Positions 20,223 through 31,068 of a stretch of DNA of 64,000 nt are shown here, one piece after another (the first letter of the stretch is position 1; each line of letters begins with the position of its first letter). The stretch spans positions 1,302,001 to 1,366,000 of the forward strand of contig NZ_CCSF01000001.1 of NCBI RefSeq assembly GCF_000756775.1, in the 5' to 3' direction. The stretch comes from Pseudomonas saudiphocaensis (GTDB lineage Bacteria > Pseudomonadota > Gammaproteobacteria > Pseudomonadales > Pseudomonadaceae). A program made the position numbers and the translations under genes. The notes below the pieces were generated by a model. The model was not told the origin of the DNA and made no database searches. It was given only the letters and a program-made list of their open reading frames with translations.

Positions 20223-21404
20223 TCAGCCAACCACCTCGACCGCCACCGCCGTCGCTTCGCCGCCACCGATGCAGATGGCTGCGATACCCTTGCGCAAGCC
20301 ACGCTCGCGCAAGGCGGCGATCAGGGTGACGAGAATACGAGCACCGGATGCGCCTATCGGGTGACCCAGGGCGCAGGCGCCGCCGTTGACGTTGACCCTG
20401 GCGTGGTCCAGGCCCAGCTCACGCATGGTGACCATGCTGACCACGGCAAATGCCTCGTTGATTTCAAACAGATCCACTTCGTCGAGACGCCATCCAGTAC
20501 GCTCCAGCAGACGTCGAATGGCGCCGATGGGTGCAGTCGGGAACAGCCCCGGTGCGTCGGCAAACGCCGCGTGCCCGCGGATCACCGCCTGCGGCGTCAG
20601 GCCCAGCCGTTGAGCTTCGCTCTGGCGGCTCAGCACCAGCGCAGCCGCACCATCGGAAATCGAACTGGAATTAGCCGCTGTGACCGTGCCGCCCTCGCGG
20701 AAAGCGGGTCTGAGCTGAGCGATCTTCTCCGGCATCGCCTTTGGCGGCTGCTCGTCGTCAAGGACTTCGCGCTGCTCTCGCCCCTGTACAACCTGTAGCG
20801 CGACGATCTCCTCAGTGAAGCGACCACTGGCGATGGCGTCGCGGGCGCGCTGCAGCGAAGCCATGGCATAGGCGTCCTGTTCCTCTCGGCTAAAGCCGTG
20901 GCTCTGCGCGCAGTCCTCGGCGAAGGTACCCATCAGCCGCCCTTTGTCGTAGGCGTCTTCCAGGCCGTCGAGAAACATGTGATCAAACATTTTGCCGTGC
21001 CCCATGCGATAACCGCTGCGAGCCAGCAGATAGGGCGCGTTGGACATGCTTTCCATACCACCCGCAACCACCCAGTCGACGCTACCTGCACGCAGCGCGT
21101 CATGCGCCATGATCACCGCCTGCATACCGGAGCCGCACATCTTGTTCAGCGTGGTACAGGCGGTGCCCTTCCCCAATCCGGCAGCCAGTGCCGCCTGCCG
21201 CGCCGGAGCCTGACCAAGGCCTGCCGCCAGCACGCAGCCCATCAGTACCTGTTGCACATTGTCGGCGGCGACGCCGCTACGCTGCACAGCCGCACGAATG
21301 GCGGCAGCGCCCAGTTGCGGCGCACTGAGGCTTTTCAGATCACCCTGAAAGCCGCCCATGGGCGTGCGAGCGCTACCCAGAATCACGATCGAATCATTGT
21401 CCAT
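20223..21404 (-). CDS. Acetyl-CoA acetyltransferase (thiolase II)
   Basis: A 393-aa biosynthetic/degradative thiolase interconverting acetoacetyl-CoA and two acetyl-CoA. The nucleophile is C90 (LNKMCGSGM); the other active-site blocks are NEAFAV, GGACALGHPIGASGAR (His) and the C-terminal CIGGGEA (Cys). The length is standard. It is divergent from liuA. Since the Liu pathway ends in acetoacetate plus acetyl-CoA, it may finish leucine breakdown after activation of acetoacetate, but that link is inference. Confidence 0.9.
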   Translation of the reverse strand: MDNDSIVILGSARTPMGGFQGDLKSLSAPQLGAAAIRAAVQRSGVAADNVQQVLMGCVLAAGLGQAPARQAALAAGLGKGTACTTLNKMCGSGMQAVIMAHDALRAGSVDWVVAGGMESMSNAPYLLARSGYRMGHGKMFDHMFLDGLEDAYDKGRLMGTFAEDCAQSHGFSREEQDAYAMASLQRARDAIASGRFTEEIVALQVVQGREQREVLDDEQPPKAMPEKIAQLRPAFREGGTVTAANSSSISDGAAALVLSRQSEAQRLGLTPQAVIRGHAAFADAPGLFPTAPIGAIRRLLERTGWRLDEVDLFEINEAFAVVSMVTMRELGLDHARVNVNGGACALGHPIGASGARILVTLIAALRERGLRKGIAAICIGGGEATAVAVEVVG

Positions 21405-21530
21405 ACCTGCCTCCCAAACTCTGCATAAACCCTAGCCCGGATTAGCCGCCGACGTATTCCCGGTGTTTGAAAGCGCAACCCTATATCCATGGTTCGCTCT
21501 GTGACCGGCAATTTGACAATCGTGCCCTGC

Positions 21531-21556
21531 TTTACTTTCGTTAACGTAAAGGTAAA
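21531..21556 (+). promoter_or_regulatory. Candidate LiuR operator upstream of liuA
   Basis: An imperfect palindrome with TTTAC and GTAAA arms and a perfect CGTTAACG core (21539-21546), about 70 bp before liuA. MerR-family regulators bind such dyads between -35 and -10; TTTACT (21531) and TAAAGT (21553) could serve as those hexamers with a 16-bp spacer. The core resembles the TACGT..ACGTA form I recall for LiuR sites. Confidence 0.5.
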
Positions 21557-21624
21557 GTCAGGGTACGTCAGCAGTTGCCAGATGCGCGGCGTCCACTGGA
21601 TCAAAAACAACAACAGGTGGCTTG

Positions 21625-22785
21625 ATGAATCAATTCGGGCTCAATTTCGCCCTTGGCGAAACCCTCGACATGCTCCGTGAACAGGTAGCGCACTTCGTCG
21701 CCAATGAGCTGGCGCCACGCGCCGAAGCCATCGACCGCGACAATGCCTTCCCCTACGACATGTGGCGCAAGTTCGGTGACATGGGCCTGCTCGGCATAAC
21801 CGTCCCCGAAGAATATGGCGGCGCCGGCCTCGGCTATCTGGCCCATGTGCTCGCGATGGAGGAAATCAGTCGGGGCTCGGCCTCGGTGGCGTTGTCCTAC
21901 GGCGCGCACTCGAACCTTTGCGTCAACCAGATCAACCGCAACGGCAGCGCCGAACAGAAAGCCAGGTATCTGCCCAAGCTGATCAGCGGCGAGCACATCG
22001 GCGCACTGGCCATGAGCGAACCCAATGCCGGCTCCGATGTGGTCTCGATGAAGCTGCGGGCCGAACGCAAGGGCGACCGCTTTATCCTCAATGGCAGCAA
22101 GACCTGGATCACCAACGGCCCCGACGCCAACACCTACGTGATTTATGCCCGCACTGCGGACGCAGGCGCCCAGGGCATCAGCGCCTTTATCGTCGAGCGC
22201 GACTGGAAGGGCTTTTCCCGCGGCAACAAGTTCGACAAGCTCGGCATGCGCGGCTCCAATACCTGCGAGCTTTTTTTTGACGATGTCGAAGTCCCCGAAG
22301 AGAACCTGCTGGGCGCCGAGAACGCTGGCGTCAGGGTGCTGATGAGCGGCCTGGACTATGAACGCGTGGTGCTCGGCGGTGGCCCAGTGGGCATCATGCA
22401 GGCCTGTCTGGACGTGGTACTGCCCTATATCCACGACCGCAAGCAGTTCGGCCAGAGCATCGGCGAGTTCCAGTTCATCCAGGGCAAGGTCGCCGATATG
22501 TACACCCAGCTCAACGCCAGCCGGGCCTACCTCTATGCGGTTGCCCAGGCCTGCGACCGCGGCGAAACCACCCGCAAGGACGCTGCCGGGGTGATCCTCT
22601 ACACCGCCGAAGCCGCCACCCAGATGGCGCTGCAGGCGATCCAGATTCTCGGCGGTAATGGCTATATCAACGAGTTCCCCACCGGCCGCCTGCTACGCGA
22701 CGCCAAGCTCTACGAGATCGGCGCGGGCACCAGTGAAATTCGCCGCATGCTGATCGGGCGCGAGTTGTTCAACGAAACCAGATAA
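21625..22785 (+). CDS. liuA: Isovaleryl-CoA dehydrogenase
   Basis: A 386-aa FAD acyl-CoA dehydrogenase converting isovaleryl-CoA to 3-methylcrotonyl-CoA in leucine catabolism. It shows [11 protein letters not shown] (FAD/substrate loop), [24 protein letters not shown] and the C-terminal [12 protein letters not shown]. The ATG at 21625 follows AGGTGG; an in-frame TTG one codon upstream is less likely. It is the first gene of liuABCDE and defines the pathway by its position before the two methylcrotonyl-CoA carboxylase genes. Confidence 0.94.
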   Translation: MNQFGLNFALGETLDMLREQVAHFVANELAPRAEAIDRDNAFPYDMWRKFGDMGLLGITVPEEYGGAGLGYLAHVLAMEEISRGSASVALSYGAHSNLCVNQINRNGSAEQKARYLPKLISGEHIGALAMSEPNAGSDVVSMKLRAERKGDRFILNGSKTWITNGPDANTYVIYARTADAGAQGISAFIVERDWKGFSRGNKFDKLGMRGSNTCELFFDDVEVPEENLLGAENAGVRVLMSGLDYERVVLGGGPVGIMQACLDVVLPYIHDRKQFGQSIGEFQFIQGKVADMYTQLNASRAYLYAVAQACDRGETTRKDAAGVILYTAEAATQMALQAIQILGGNGYINEFPTGRLLRDAKLYEIGAGTSEIRRMLIGRELFNETR

Positions 22786-22792
22786 GCCGTAG

Positions 22793-22862
22793 GGTGGAAA
22801 ACGGCCGCAGGCCTTTTCCACCAGAACACGGACACGTGGAAAACCGCTTCGCGGGTTTCCAC
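22793..22862. repeat. GGTGGAAAAC palindromic repeat, copy 1 (double hairpin)
   Basis: Two hairpins fill the liuA-liuB gap. The first pairs GGTGGAAAA with TTTTCCACC around GGCC-gca-GGCC (22793-22822). The second pairs GTGGAAAACC with GGTTTCCAC-like sequence around gcttcgc (22836-22862). The motif recurs near 27373 and 55712. Confidence 0.65.
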
Positions 22863-22878
22863 CCCACGGAGCCCTTCA

Positions 22879-24486
22879 ATGGCCATTCTGCAGTCCCAGA
22901 TCAATTCGCGTTCGCCGGAGTTCGCCAGTAACCGTGAGGCGATGCTGGCGCAACTGGACGCGCTGCGCGAGCTGCTCCAGCGCGTCGCCGAAGGCGGAGG
23001 CGCGGCTGCCCAGCAACGCCATACCTCGCGCGGCAAGCTGCTGGTGCGCGAACGCATCGACGCCCTGCTCGACCCCGGCTCGGCGTTTCTGGAGCTTTCA
23101 CCATTGGCCGCCCATGAGGTGTATGGCGAAGAAGTGTCCGCCGCCGGCGTGGTGACCGGGATAGGCCGCGTCGAAGGCATCGAGTGCATGATCATCGCCA
23201 ACGACGCCACTGTAAAAGGCGGGACCTATTACCCGCTGACGGTAAAAAAGCATCTGCGCGCCCAGAACGTTGCCCAGGAAAACCGCCTGCCCTGCATTTA
23301 TCTGGTGGATTCCGGCGGCGCCAACCTGCCGCGTCAGGACGAGGTGTTTCCCGACCGCGAACACTTCGGTCGGATCTTCTTCAACCAGGCCAATATGAGT
23401 GCCAAGGGCATTCCCCAGATTGCAGTGGTCATGGGCTCCTGCACCGCAGGCGGCGCCTATGTGCCGGCGATGGCCGACGAAACCATCATGGTGCGAGAAC
23501 AGGCCACCATCTTTCTGGCCGGCCCGCCGCTGGTCAAAGCCGCCACCGGCGAGGTGGTGACTGCCGAGGAGCTGGGCGGTGCCGACGTGCATTGCAAGAC
23601 CAGTGGCGTCGCCGACCATTATGCCGAAAACGACGAGCATGCCCTGGCACTGGCCCGCCGCTGCGTGGCCAATCTCAACTGGCGCAAGCTCGGGCAGTTG
23701 CAGACGCGCGAACCACGCGCACCGCTGTACCCGACAGATGAGCTGTACGGCGTCATCCCGGCCCAGAGCAAACAGCCGTATGACGTGCGCGATGTGATCG
23801 CGCGGCTGGTGGATGGCAGCGAGTTCGATGAATTCAAGGCGCTGTTCGGAACCACCCTGGTTTGCGGCTTCGCTCACCTGCACGGTTACCCCATCGCCAT
23901 CCTGGCCAACAACGGCATCCTGTTTTCCGAAGCCGCGCAAAAGGGCGCGCACTTTATCGAGCTGGCCTGTCAGCGCGGTATTCCGCTGCTGTTTCTGCAA
24001 AACATCACCGGCTTTATGGTCGGCCAGAAGTACGAGCAAGGCGGTATCGCCAAGCATGGTGCCAAGCTGGTGACAGCGGTGGCTTGCGCACGGGTGCCGA
24101 AGTTTACGGTGATCATCGGCGGCAGTTTTGGCGCGGGGAATTACGGCATGTGCGGCCGCGCCTACGACCCCCGCTTCCTGTGGATGTGGCCCAACGCCCG
24201 CATCGCCGTAATGGGTGGCGAACAGGCCGCCGGAGTGCTGGCTCAGGTCAAGCAGGAGCAAAGCGAACGAGCCGGCAACCGCCTCAGCGAACACGAAATG
24301 GAGGCGATCAGGCAGCCGATCCGCGACCAGTACGAGCGCCAGGGCCACCCCTGGTATTCCAGCGCGCGGCTCTGGGATGACGGAGTGATTGATCCGGCGC
24401 AAACACGCGATGTTCTAGGACTGGCAATTTCAGCCAGCCTCAATGCTCCCATCGAACCGACCACCTTCGGCGTATTCCGAATGTAA
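22879..24486 (+). CDS. liuB: Methylcrotonoyl-CoA carboxylase, beta (carboxyltransferase) subunit
   Basis: A 535-aa carboxyltransferase that moves CO2 from biotin on LiuD to 3-methylcrotonyl-CoA, giving 3-methylglutaconyl-CoA. The acyl-CoA carboxyltransferase N- and C-domains are complete; telling stretches are [52 protein letters not shown] and [16 protein letters not shown]. The length equals known MCC beta subunits. It begins after the palindromic repeat and is followed by liuC 56 bp on. Confidence 0.95.
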   Translation: MAILQSQINSRSPEFASNREAMLAQLDALRELLQRVAEGGGAAAQQRHTSRGKLLVRERIDALLDPGSAFLELSPLAAHEVYGEEVSAAGVVTGIGRVEGIECMIIANDATVKGGTYYPLTVKKHLRAQNVAQENRLPCIYLVDSGGANLPRQDEVFPDREHFGRIFFNQANMSAKGIPQIAVVMGSCTAGGAYVPAMADETIMVREQATIFLAGPPLVKAATGEVVTAEELGGADVHCKTSGVADHYAENDEHALALARRCVANLNWRKLGQLQTREPRAPLYPTDELYGVIPAQSKQPYDVRDVIARLVDGSEFDEFKALFGTTLVCGFAHLHGYPIAILANNGILFSEAAQKGAHFIELACQRGIPLLFLQNITGFMVGQKYEQGGIAKHGAKLVTAVACARVPKFTVIIGGSFGAGNYGMCGRAYDPRFLWMWPNARIAVMGGEQAAGVLAQVKQEQSERAGNRLSEHEMEAIRQPIRDQYERQGHPWYSSARLWDDGVIDPAQTRDVLGLAISASLNAPIEPTTFGVFRM

Positions 24487-24542
24487 CCACGACAACCCGA
24501 GGAGCCAGCGTACTGGCCCTTACTCTCGGCAGGCTTCTGAAC

Positions 24543-25343
24543 ATGACCGACTTCCAAACCGTAGAACTCATTAAAGACCCGCGCGGCTTCGCCACCCTCT
24601 GGCTGAACCGCCCGGAAAAGAACAACGCCTTCAATGCCGAAATGATTCGCGAGCTGGTATCGGCCATTGATCAGCTACAGGCAGACCCATCCCTGCGTTT
24701 TCTGCTGCTACGCGGGCGCGGGCGACATTTTTGTGCGGGCGCCGACCTGGCGTGGATGCAGCAAGGCGCGGCGCTGGACTTTGAGGAAAACCTCGTCGAT
24801 GCGCGCCTGCTGGGCCAATTGATGTACAGCCTCTACCACCTGAAGCTGCCGACCTTGGCTGTTGTCCAGGGCGCGGCCTTCGGTGGCGCCCTCGGCCTGA
24901 TCGCCGCTTGCGACATGGCTATCGGGGCAAGCAACGCAGAGCTTTCACTGTCGGAGGTGCGCATCGGTCTTGCCCCGGCGGTGGTCGGTCCGCTGCTGTT
25001 CAAGGCCATCGGTGAGCGTGCGACACGTCGCTATGCCCTTACCGGTGAACGCTTCAGTGCCGGTAAAGCCCACGAACTGGGACTGCTGGCGGAGATCTAC
25101 GCTGCCGAAGAGCTGGACGCACGCGTGGAGGACTGGGTCGGCAATCTGCTGCTCAACGGCCCGGAGGCCATGCGCGCCTGCAAGGATCTGCTGCGCGAGA
25201 CCGCCAGCCCTTCGCTAAGCCCGGCCCTGCGCCGCTATACCGAGAACGCCATCGCCCAGATTCGGGTAAGCCCCGAAGGCCAGGAAGGCCTGAATGCCTT
25301 TCTGGAAAAACGTCGGCCTGCCTGGCAAGAGCCGCAATCATGA
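24543..25343 (+). CDS. liuC: Methylglutaconyl-CoA hydratase
   Basis: A 266-aa crotonase-fold enzyme adding water to 3-methylglutaconyl-CoA to make HMG-CoA. The two oxyanion-hole blocks are GRGRHFCAGADLAWM and VQGAAFGGALGLIAACD; SLSEVRIGLAPAVVGP carries the usual active-site region. The function within the crotonase family is taken from its place between liuB and liuD. Its stop overlaps the liuD start by 4 bp. Confidence 0.92.
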   Translation: MTDFQTVELIKDPRGFATLWLNRPEKNNAFNAEMIRELVSAIDQLQADPSLRFLLLRGRGRHFCAGADLAWMQQGAALDFEENLVDARLLGQLMYSLYHLKLPTLAVVQGAAFGGALGLIAACDMAIGASNAELSLSEVRIGLAPAVVGPLLFKAIGERATRRYALTGERFSAGKAHELGLLAEIYAAEELDARVEDWVGNLLLNGPEAMRACKDLLRETASPSLSPALRRYTENAIAQIRVSPEGQEGLNAFLEKRRPAWQEPQS

Positions 25344-27349
25344 GCCGCTGCATCGACACCCTTCTAGTGGCCAACCGCGGCGAGATCGCCTGCCGTGTGA
25401 TGCGCACCGCCAAAGACATGGGCCTGAATACCGTGGCGGTCCACAGCGCCGTCGACCGCGACGCCCGGCACGTCCGCGAAGCCGACAAGTGTGTCGATCT
25501 GGGCGGCGCCAAGCCCGCCGAAAGCTATCTTCGGATCGACAGCATCATTGCCGCCGCCCAGGCCAGCGGCGCCCAGGCGATCCACCCCGGCTACGGCTTT
25601 CTGTCGGAGAACGCGAACTTCGCTCGGGCCGTGGCAGACGCTGGCCTGATCTTTATCGGCCCGCCGGCCTCGGCCATCGAAGCCATGGGCAGCAAGTCCG
25701 CCGCCAAGGCACTGATGGAAAAAGCCGGCGTGCCACTGGTACCCGGTTATCACGGCGACGACCAGACGCTGGAGTGCTTCCGCACTGCGGCCAATCGTAT
25801 CGGCTACCCACTGCTGCTCAAGGCCTCGGCTGGTGGTGGCGGCAAGGGCATGAAGGTGGTCGAGCGCGAAGCTGAGCTGGCCGAAGCCCTGCAATCGGCG
25901 CAGCGCGAAGCGCAGTCGTCATTCGGCGACTCGCGCATTCTGGTGGAAAAATATGTGCTCAAGCCGCGCCACGTGGAAATCCAGATATTCGCTGACCAGC
26001 ACGGCAACTGCCTCTACCTCAACGAGCGTGACTGCTCGATCCAGCGCCGCCACCAGAAAGTCGTCGAGGAAGCACCCGCGCCCGGCCTGTCGCCGGAGCT
26101 ACGCCGCGCCATGGGTGAAGCCGCGGTGAAGGCGGCCAAGGCCATCGGTTATATCGGGGCCGGTACCGTGGAGTTTCTGCTCGATGCCGACGGAGCGTTC
26201 TTCTTTATGGAGATGAACACCCGCCTGCAGGTGGAGCATCCGGTTACCGAAGCCATCACCGGGCTGGATCTGGTGGCCTGGCAGATCCGCGTCGCCCGCG
26301 GCGAGCCGTTACCTATCAGCCAGGCACAGGTGCCTCTGCGCGGGCACGCCATCGAGGTGCGGCTGTACGCTGAAGATCCGGACCGGGACTTTCTTCCCGC
26401 CACCGGCACGCTGGACCTGTATCGGGAAGCAAGCTCAGGCCCCGGTCGGCGGATCGACAGCGGGGTCACCGAAGGCGACAGCGTCTCGCCCTTCTACGAC
26501 CCCATGCTCGGCAAGCTGATCGCCTGGGGCGAGAACCGCGAGGAAGCACGTCTGCGCCTGCTGGCGATGCTTGAAGAAACCCATGTCGGCGGAGTCCGCA
26601 CCAACCTGGCCTTTCTACGCCGCGTACTCGGCCATCCCGCATTTGCCGCAGCGGAACTGGATACCGGCTTTATCCCCCGTTACGCCGATGAACTGTTCCG
26701 CACGCCCACCGAGTTGACGGATGAATTCTGGCAATTGGCGGCCGAGTTGCATGTTGCAACCGAACCGGCGCGGGTACGCGACAACGATGTGCATTCGCCC
26801 TGGGCGAAGTCTGATGGTTTGCGCCTGGGCATGCCCCGGGCATCCCGCGTGCATTTGCAGTGCAACGGGGAAAGCCGCCAGATGCGGACAGACTCATGTA
26901 GAAGCGAGCCTGCTCGCGAACCGGATGGTACAAATTCAAGCAGAAGAGTTTTCGCGAGCGAGCTCGCTCCTACAGAGGTATCGCGACGACCTAAAGCCAT
27001 TCGCAAAGGCGACACGCTTTATCTGCAGTGGGACGGTCAGTTGCACGCAATCACCGCATTCGACCCCATCGCCGCCGCCCAGACTGAGCATTCGCACCAG
27101 GGCGGCCTGAGCGCCCCCATGAACGGCAGCATTGTCCGCGTGCTGGTCGAGGCCGGGCAAAAGGTCGAGGCCGGAACCGCTCTGATCGTGCTGGAAGCGA
27201 TGAAGATGGAGCACAGCATCCGTAGCGTCAGGGCCGGCGTGATCAAGCGCCTGCTCTGCAGCGAAGGCGAGCTGGTCAGCGAAGGCGCGGTACTGCTGGA
27301 GATGGACGAAGATCACGCTGGTCCTGCCGGTCAGGTGGGAGACGCCTGA
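25340..27349 (+). CDS. liuD: Methylcrotonoyl-CoA carboxylase, alpha (biotin) subunit, with REP-encoded linker insert
   Basis: A 669-aa biotin carboxylase plus biotin carrier. The biotin carboxylase domain spans about 1-450 (ASAGGGGKGMKVV ATP loop, EMNTRLQVEHPVTE). The carrier domain is at the C-terminus with the biotinyl Lys in VLEAMKMEHS. Between them residues 520-545 are encoded by an inverted pair of REP palindromes (26897-26974), exactly 78 bp and in frame; this explains why the protein is somewhat longer than homologues. The insert is Arg/Ser/Glu-rich and lies in the interdomain linker, so the enzyme may tolerate it. ATGA overlap with liuC. Confidence 0.93.
   Translation: MSRCIDTLLVANRGEIACRVMRTAKDMGLNTVAVHSAVDRDARHVREADKCVDLGGAKPAESYLRIDSIIAAAQASGAQAIHPGYGFLSENANFARAVADAGLIFIGPPASAIEAMGSKSAAKALMEKAGVPLVPGYHGDDQTLECFRTAANRIGYPLLLKASAGGGGKGMKVVEREAELAEALQSAQREAQSSFGDSRILVEKYVLKPRHVEIQIFADQHGNCLYLNERDCSIQRRHQKVVEEAPAPGLSPELRRAMGEAAVKAAKAIGYIGAGTVEFLLDADGAFFFMEMNTRLQVEHPVTEAITGLDLVAWQIRVARGEPLPISQAQVPLRGHAIEVRLYAEDPDRDFLPATGTLDLYREASSGPGRRIDSGVTEGDSVSPFYDPMLGKLIAWGENREEARLRLLAMLEETHVGGVRTNLAFLRRVLGHPAFAAAELDTGFIPRYADELFRTPTELTDEFWQLAAELHVATEPARVRDNDVHSPWAKSDGLRLGMPRASRVHLQCNGESRQMRTDSCRSEPAREPDGTNSSRRVFASELAPTEVSRRPKAIRKGDTLYLQWDGQLHAITAFDPIAAAQTEHSHQGGLSAPMNGSIVRVLVEAGQKVEAGTALIVLEAMKMEHSIRSVRAGVIKRLLCSEGELVSEGAVLLEMDEDHAGPAGQVGDA
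26897..26974. repeat. REP doublet (REPIN) inside liuD
   Basis: One REP copy (26897-26920, TGTAGAAGCGAGCCTGCTCG then CGAA) faces an inverted copy (26951-26974, reverse complement TGTAGGAGCGAGCTCGCTCG then CGAA) with 30 bp between. The unit is 78 bp, so it keeps the liuD frame and adds 26 codons without a stop. Confidence 0.85.
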
Positions 27350-27372
27350 GCCGATCGACTACTGACGAAGCG

Positions 27373-27446
27373 CAGGGTGGAAAACGCGCCGCAGGCTTTT
27401 CCACCAACCCCACGGTGGGCAAGGCTGCGCCGTTGTCCACCCTACG
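27373..27446. repeat. GGTGGAAAAC palindromic repeat, copy 2
   Basis: In the liuD-liuE gap, GGTGGAAAACGCGCC..GGCTTTTCCACC is followed by a second arm with CGGTGGGC..TTGTCCACCCTACG. It belongs to the same family as the element near 22793, with outer AGGGTGGA/TCCACCCT ends. Confidence 0.6.
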
Positions 27447-27472
27447 CCTGATAAACACCAATTGGAGTCCGT

Positions 27473-28375
27473 ATGAGCCTGCCCAAACATGTCCGCCTGG
27501 TGGAAGTTGGTCCACGTGATGGCTTGCAGAACGAAAAGCAGCCCATCAGCACCGCCGACAAGGTCCGGCTGGTGAATGACCTGTCCGCTGCCGGGGTGCA
27601 GTACATCGAGGTCGGCAGTTTCGTCTCGCCGAAATGGGTGCCGCAGATGGCCGGCTCCGCCGAGGTGTTCGCCCAGATCGAGCAAAAGCCCGGCGTCACC
27701 TATGCGGCGCTGGCACCCAATCTTCAGGGGCTGGAAGCCGCCATCGCCGCCGGCGTCAGCGAAGTCGCGGTATTCGCTGCCGCCTCGCAGGCCTTTTCCC
27801 AGAGAAACATCAACTGTTCCATCGAGCAGAGCCTGGCGCGCTTCGTCCCCCTGATGGAGGTGGCACGCGCCAATGGCGTGCAGGTGCGCGGCTATGTCTC
27901 CTGCGTGCTGGGCTGCCCCTATGAGGGCGAAGTCGATCCGGCGGCGGTGGCCCATGTGGCGCGCGAACTGTTCAACATGGGCTGCTACGAGATCTCCCTG
28001 GGCGACACCATTGGCACTGGTACGCCCGGCAAGACCCGTCAGCTGATCGAGGTGGTCAGCCGCGACGTCCCGCGCGACAAACTAGCCGGGCATTTTCACG
28101 ACACCTACGGTCAGGCGCTGGCGAATATCTACGCCAGTCTGTTGGAAGGTCTCTGTGTGTTCGACAGTTCAGTCGCCGGACTTGGTGGCTGCCCCTACGC
28201 CAAGGGCGCCAGCGGCAATGTGGCCAGCGAAGATGTGCTCTACATGCTCGACGGCTTGGGCATCAACACCGGCATCGACCTGACTGCGCTGGTTGCCGCA
28301 GGCCAGCGTATCAGTGATGTGCTGGGGCGGCCCAATGCATCACGGGTTGCCCGGGCAAGGCAGAGCGCCGGCTAG
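27473..28375 (+). CDS. liuE: Hydroxymethylglutaryl-CoA lyase
   Basis: A 300-aa TIM-barrel lyase splitting HMG-CoA into acetoacetate and acetyl-CoA, the last step of the Liu pathway. The start VRLVEVGPRDGLQNE carries the metal/substrate Arg-Asp, and SVAGLGGCPYAKGASGNVAS is the family signature with the catalytic Cys loop; HFHDTYGQ gives the metal histidines. The ATG at 27473 follows GGAG. liuR begins 25 bp downstream. Confidence 0.95.
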   Translation: MSLPKHVRLVEVGPRDGLQNEKQPISTADKVRLVNDLSAAGVQYIEVGSFVSPKWVPQMAGSAEVFAQIEQKPGVTYAALAPNLQGLEAAIAAGVSEVAVFAAASQAFSQRNINCSIEQSLARFVPLMEVARANGVQVRGYVSCVLGCPYEGEVDPAAVAHVARELFNMGCYEISLGDTIGTGTPGKTRQLIEVVSRDVPRDKLAGHFHDTYGQALANIYASLLEGLCVFDSSVAGLGGCPYAKGASGNVASEDVLYMLDGLGINTGIDLTALVAAGQRISDVLGRPNASRVARARQSAG

Positions 28376-28400
28376 CAGGCTGGGGACAGGGGAAATATCC

Positions 28401-28793
28401 ATGAGCCAACAGACCTACAGCATTTCCGAACTGGCCAGCGAACTGGAAGTCACCACCCGTACCATTCGTTTCTATGAAGAACAGGGCATGCTGGCGCCAA
28501 CCCGGCGCGGTCAGGAGCGCATTTACAGCCCCAAGGACCGCGTGACCCTCAAGCTGATCCTGCGCGGCAAGCGCATCGGTTTCTCCCTGGCCGAATGCAA
28601 GACGCTGATCGAGCTTTACGATCCCGGTGCCGGCAACCGCAAACAGCTGCAGAGTCTGCTGGACATGATCGCCGAGCGTCGCCTGCAACTCGAACAGCAG
28701 CTAATGGATATTCGTCAAATACAACTGGAGCTCGATACGGCCGAGGAACGCTGCCTGAAGGCACTGCAGGCGACTGCCGACCAGCCGGAGTGA
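28401..28793 (+). CDS. liuR: LiuR, MerR-family regulator of the liu genes
   Basis: A 130-aa MerR-type regulator with an N-terminal winged helix (YSISELASELEVTTRTIRFY, then EEQGML) and a C-terminal coiled coil. The ATG at 28401 is the start; upstream in-frame codons lie inside liuE. LiuR normally represses liu until branched-chain intermediates appear. Here it is last in the cluster, whereas in P. aeruginosa it is first, so it would be autoregulated through the liuA promoter. Confidence 0.85.
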   Translation: MSQQTYSISELASELEVTTRTIRFYEEQGMLAPTRRGQERIYSPKDRVTLKLILRGKRIGFSLAECKTLIELYDPGAGNRKQLQSLLDMIAERRLQLEQQLMDIRQIQLELDTAEERCLKALQATADQPE

Positions 28794-28816
28794 GCGCGAC
28801 CGAATGCCGGCGGTCG

Positions 28817-30832
<2,016 letters not shown>

Positions 30833-30984
30833 AGAGACCTCTTGGATGGCGGACCTGCTGAGCCGCCGATTGTGCCATTTCGTAGGCCGCCCGGCAGTGA
30901 AGACAGCCGACCGTGCGTCAATATGAACCGAGCGTTTCGGTCAGAAAAACCGTCCTGCCATTCGCAAGGGAGACCCAGGGTGGC

Positions 30985-30990
30985 TATAAT
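30985..30990 (+). promoter_or_regulatory. Likely -10 element for the aminotransferase gene
   Basis: A consensus TATAAT 78 bp before the start codon. The -35 region 17 bp upstream (TCGCAA) is poor, so activation by another factor is possible. Confidence 0.45.
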
Positions 30991-31068
30991 CCTGCCCGTT
31001 TGCCCGTAGCCCCCGCATAAAGCGAGGCTGCTGTACCACTCACCTTCTTCTCTTCGAGCCTCCCCATC

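Noticed and set aside
30833-31068. Search for a LexA box upstream of uvrB
   Set aside because: No CTGT-N8-ACAG match was seen in the 236-bp divergent spacer.
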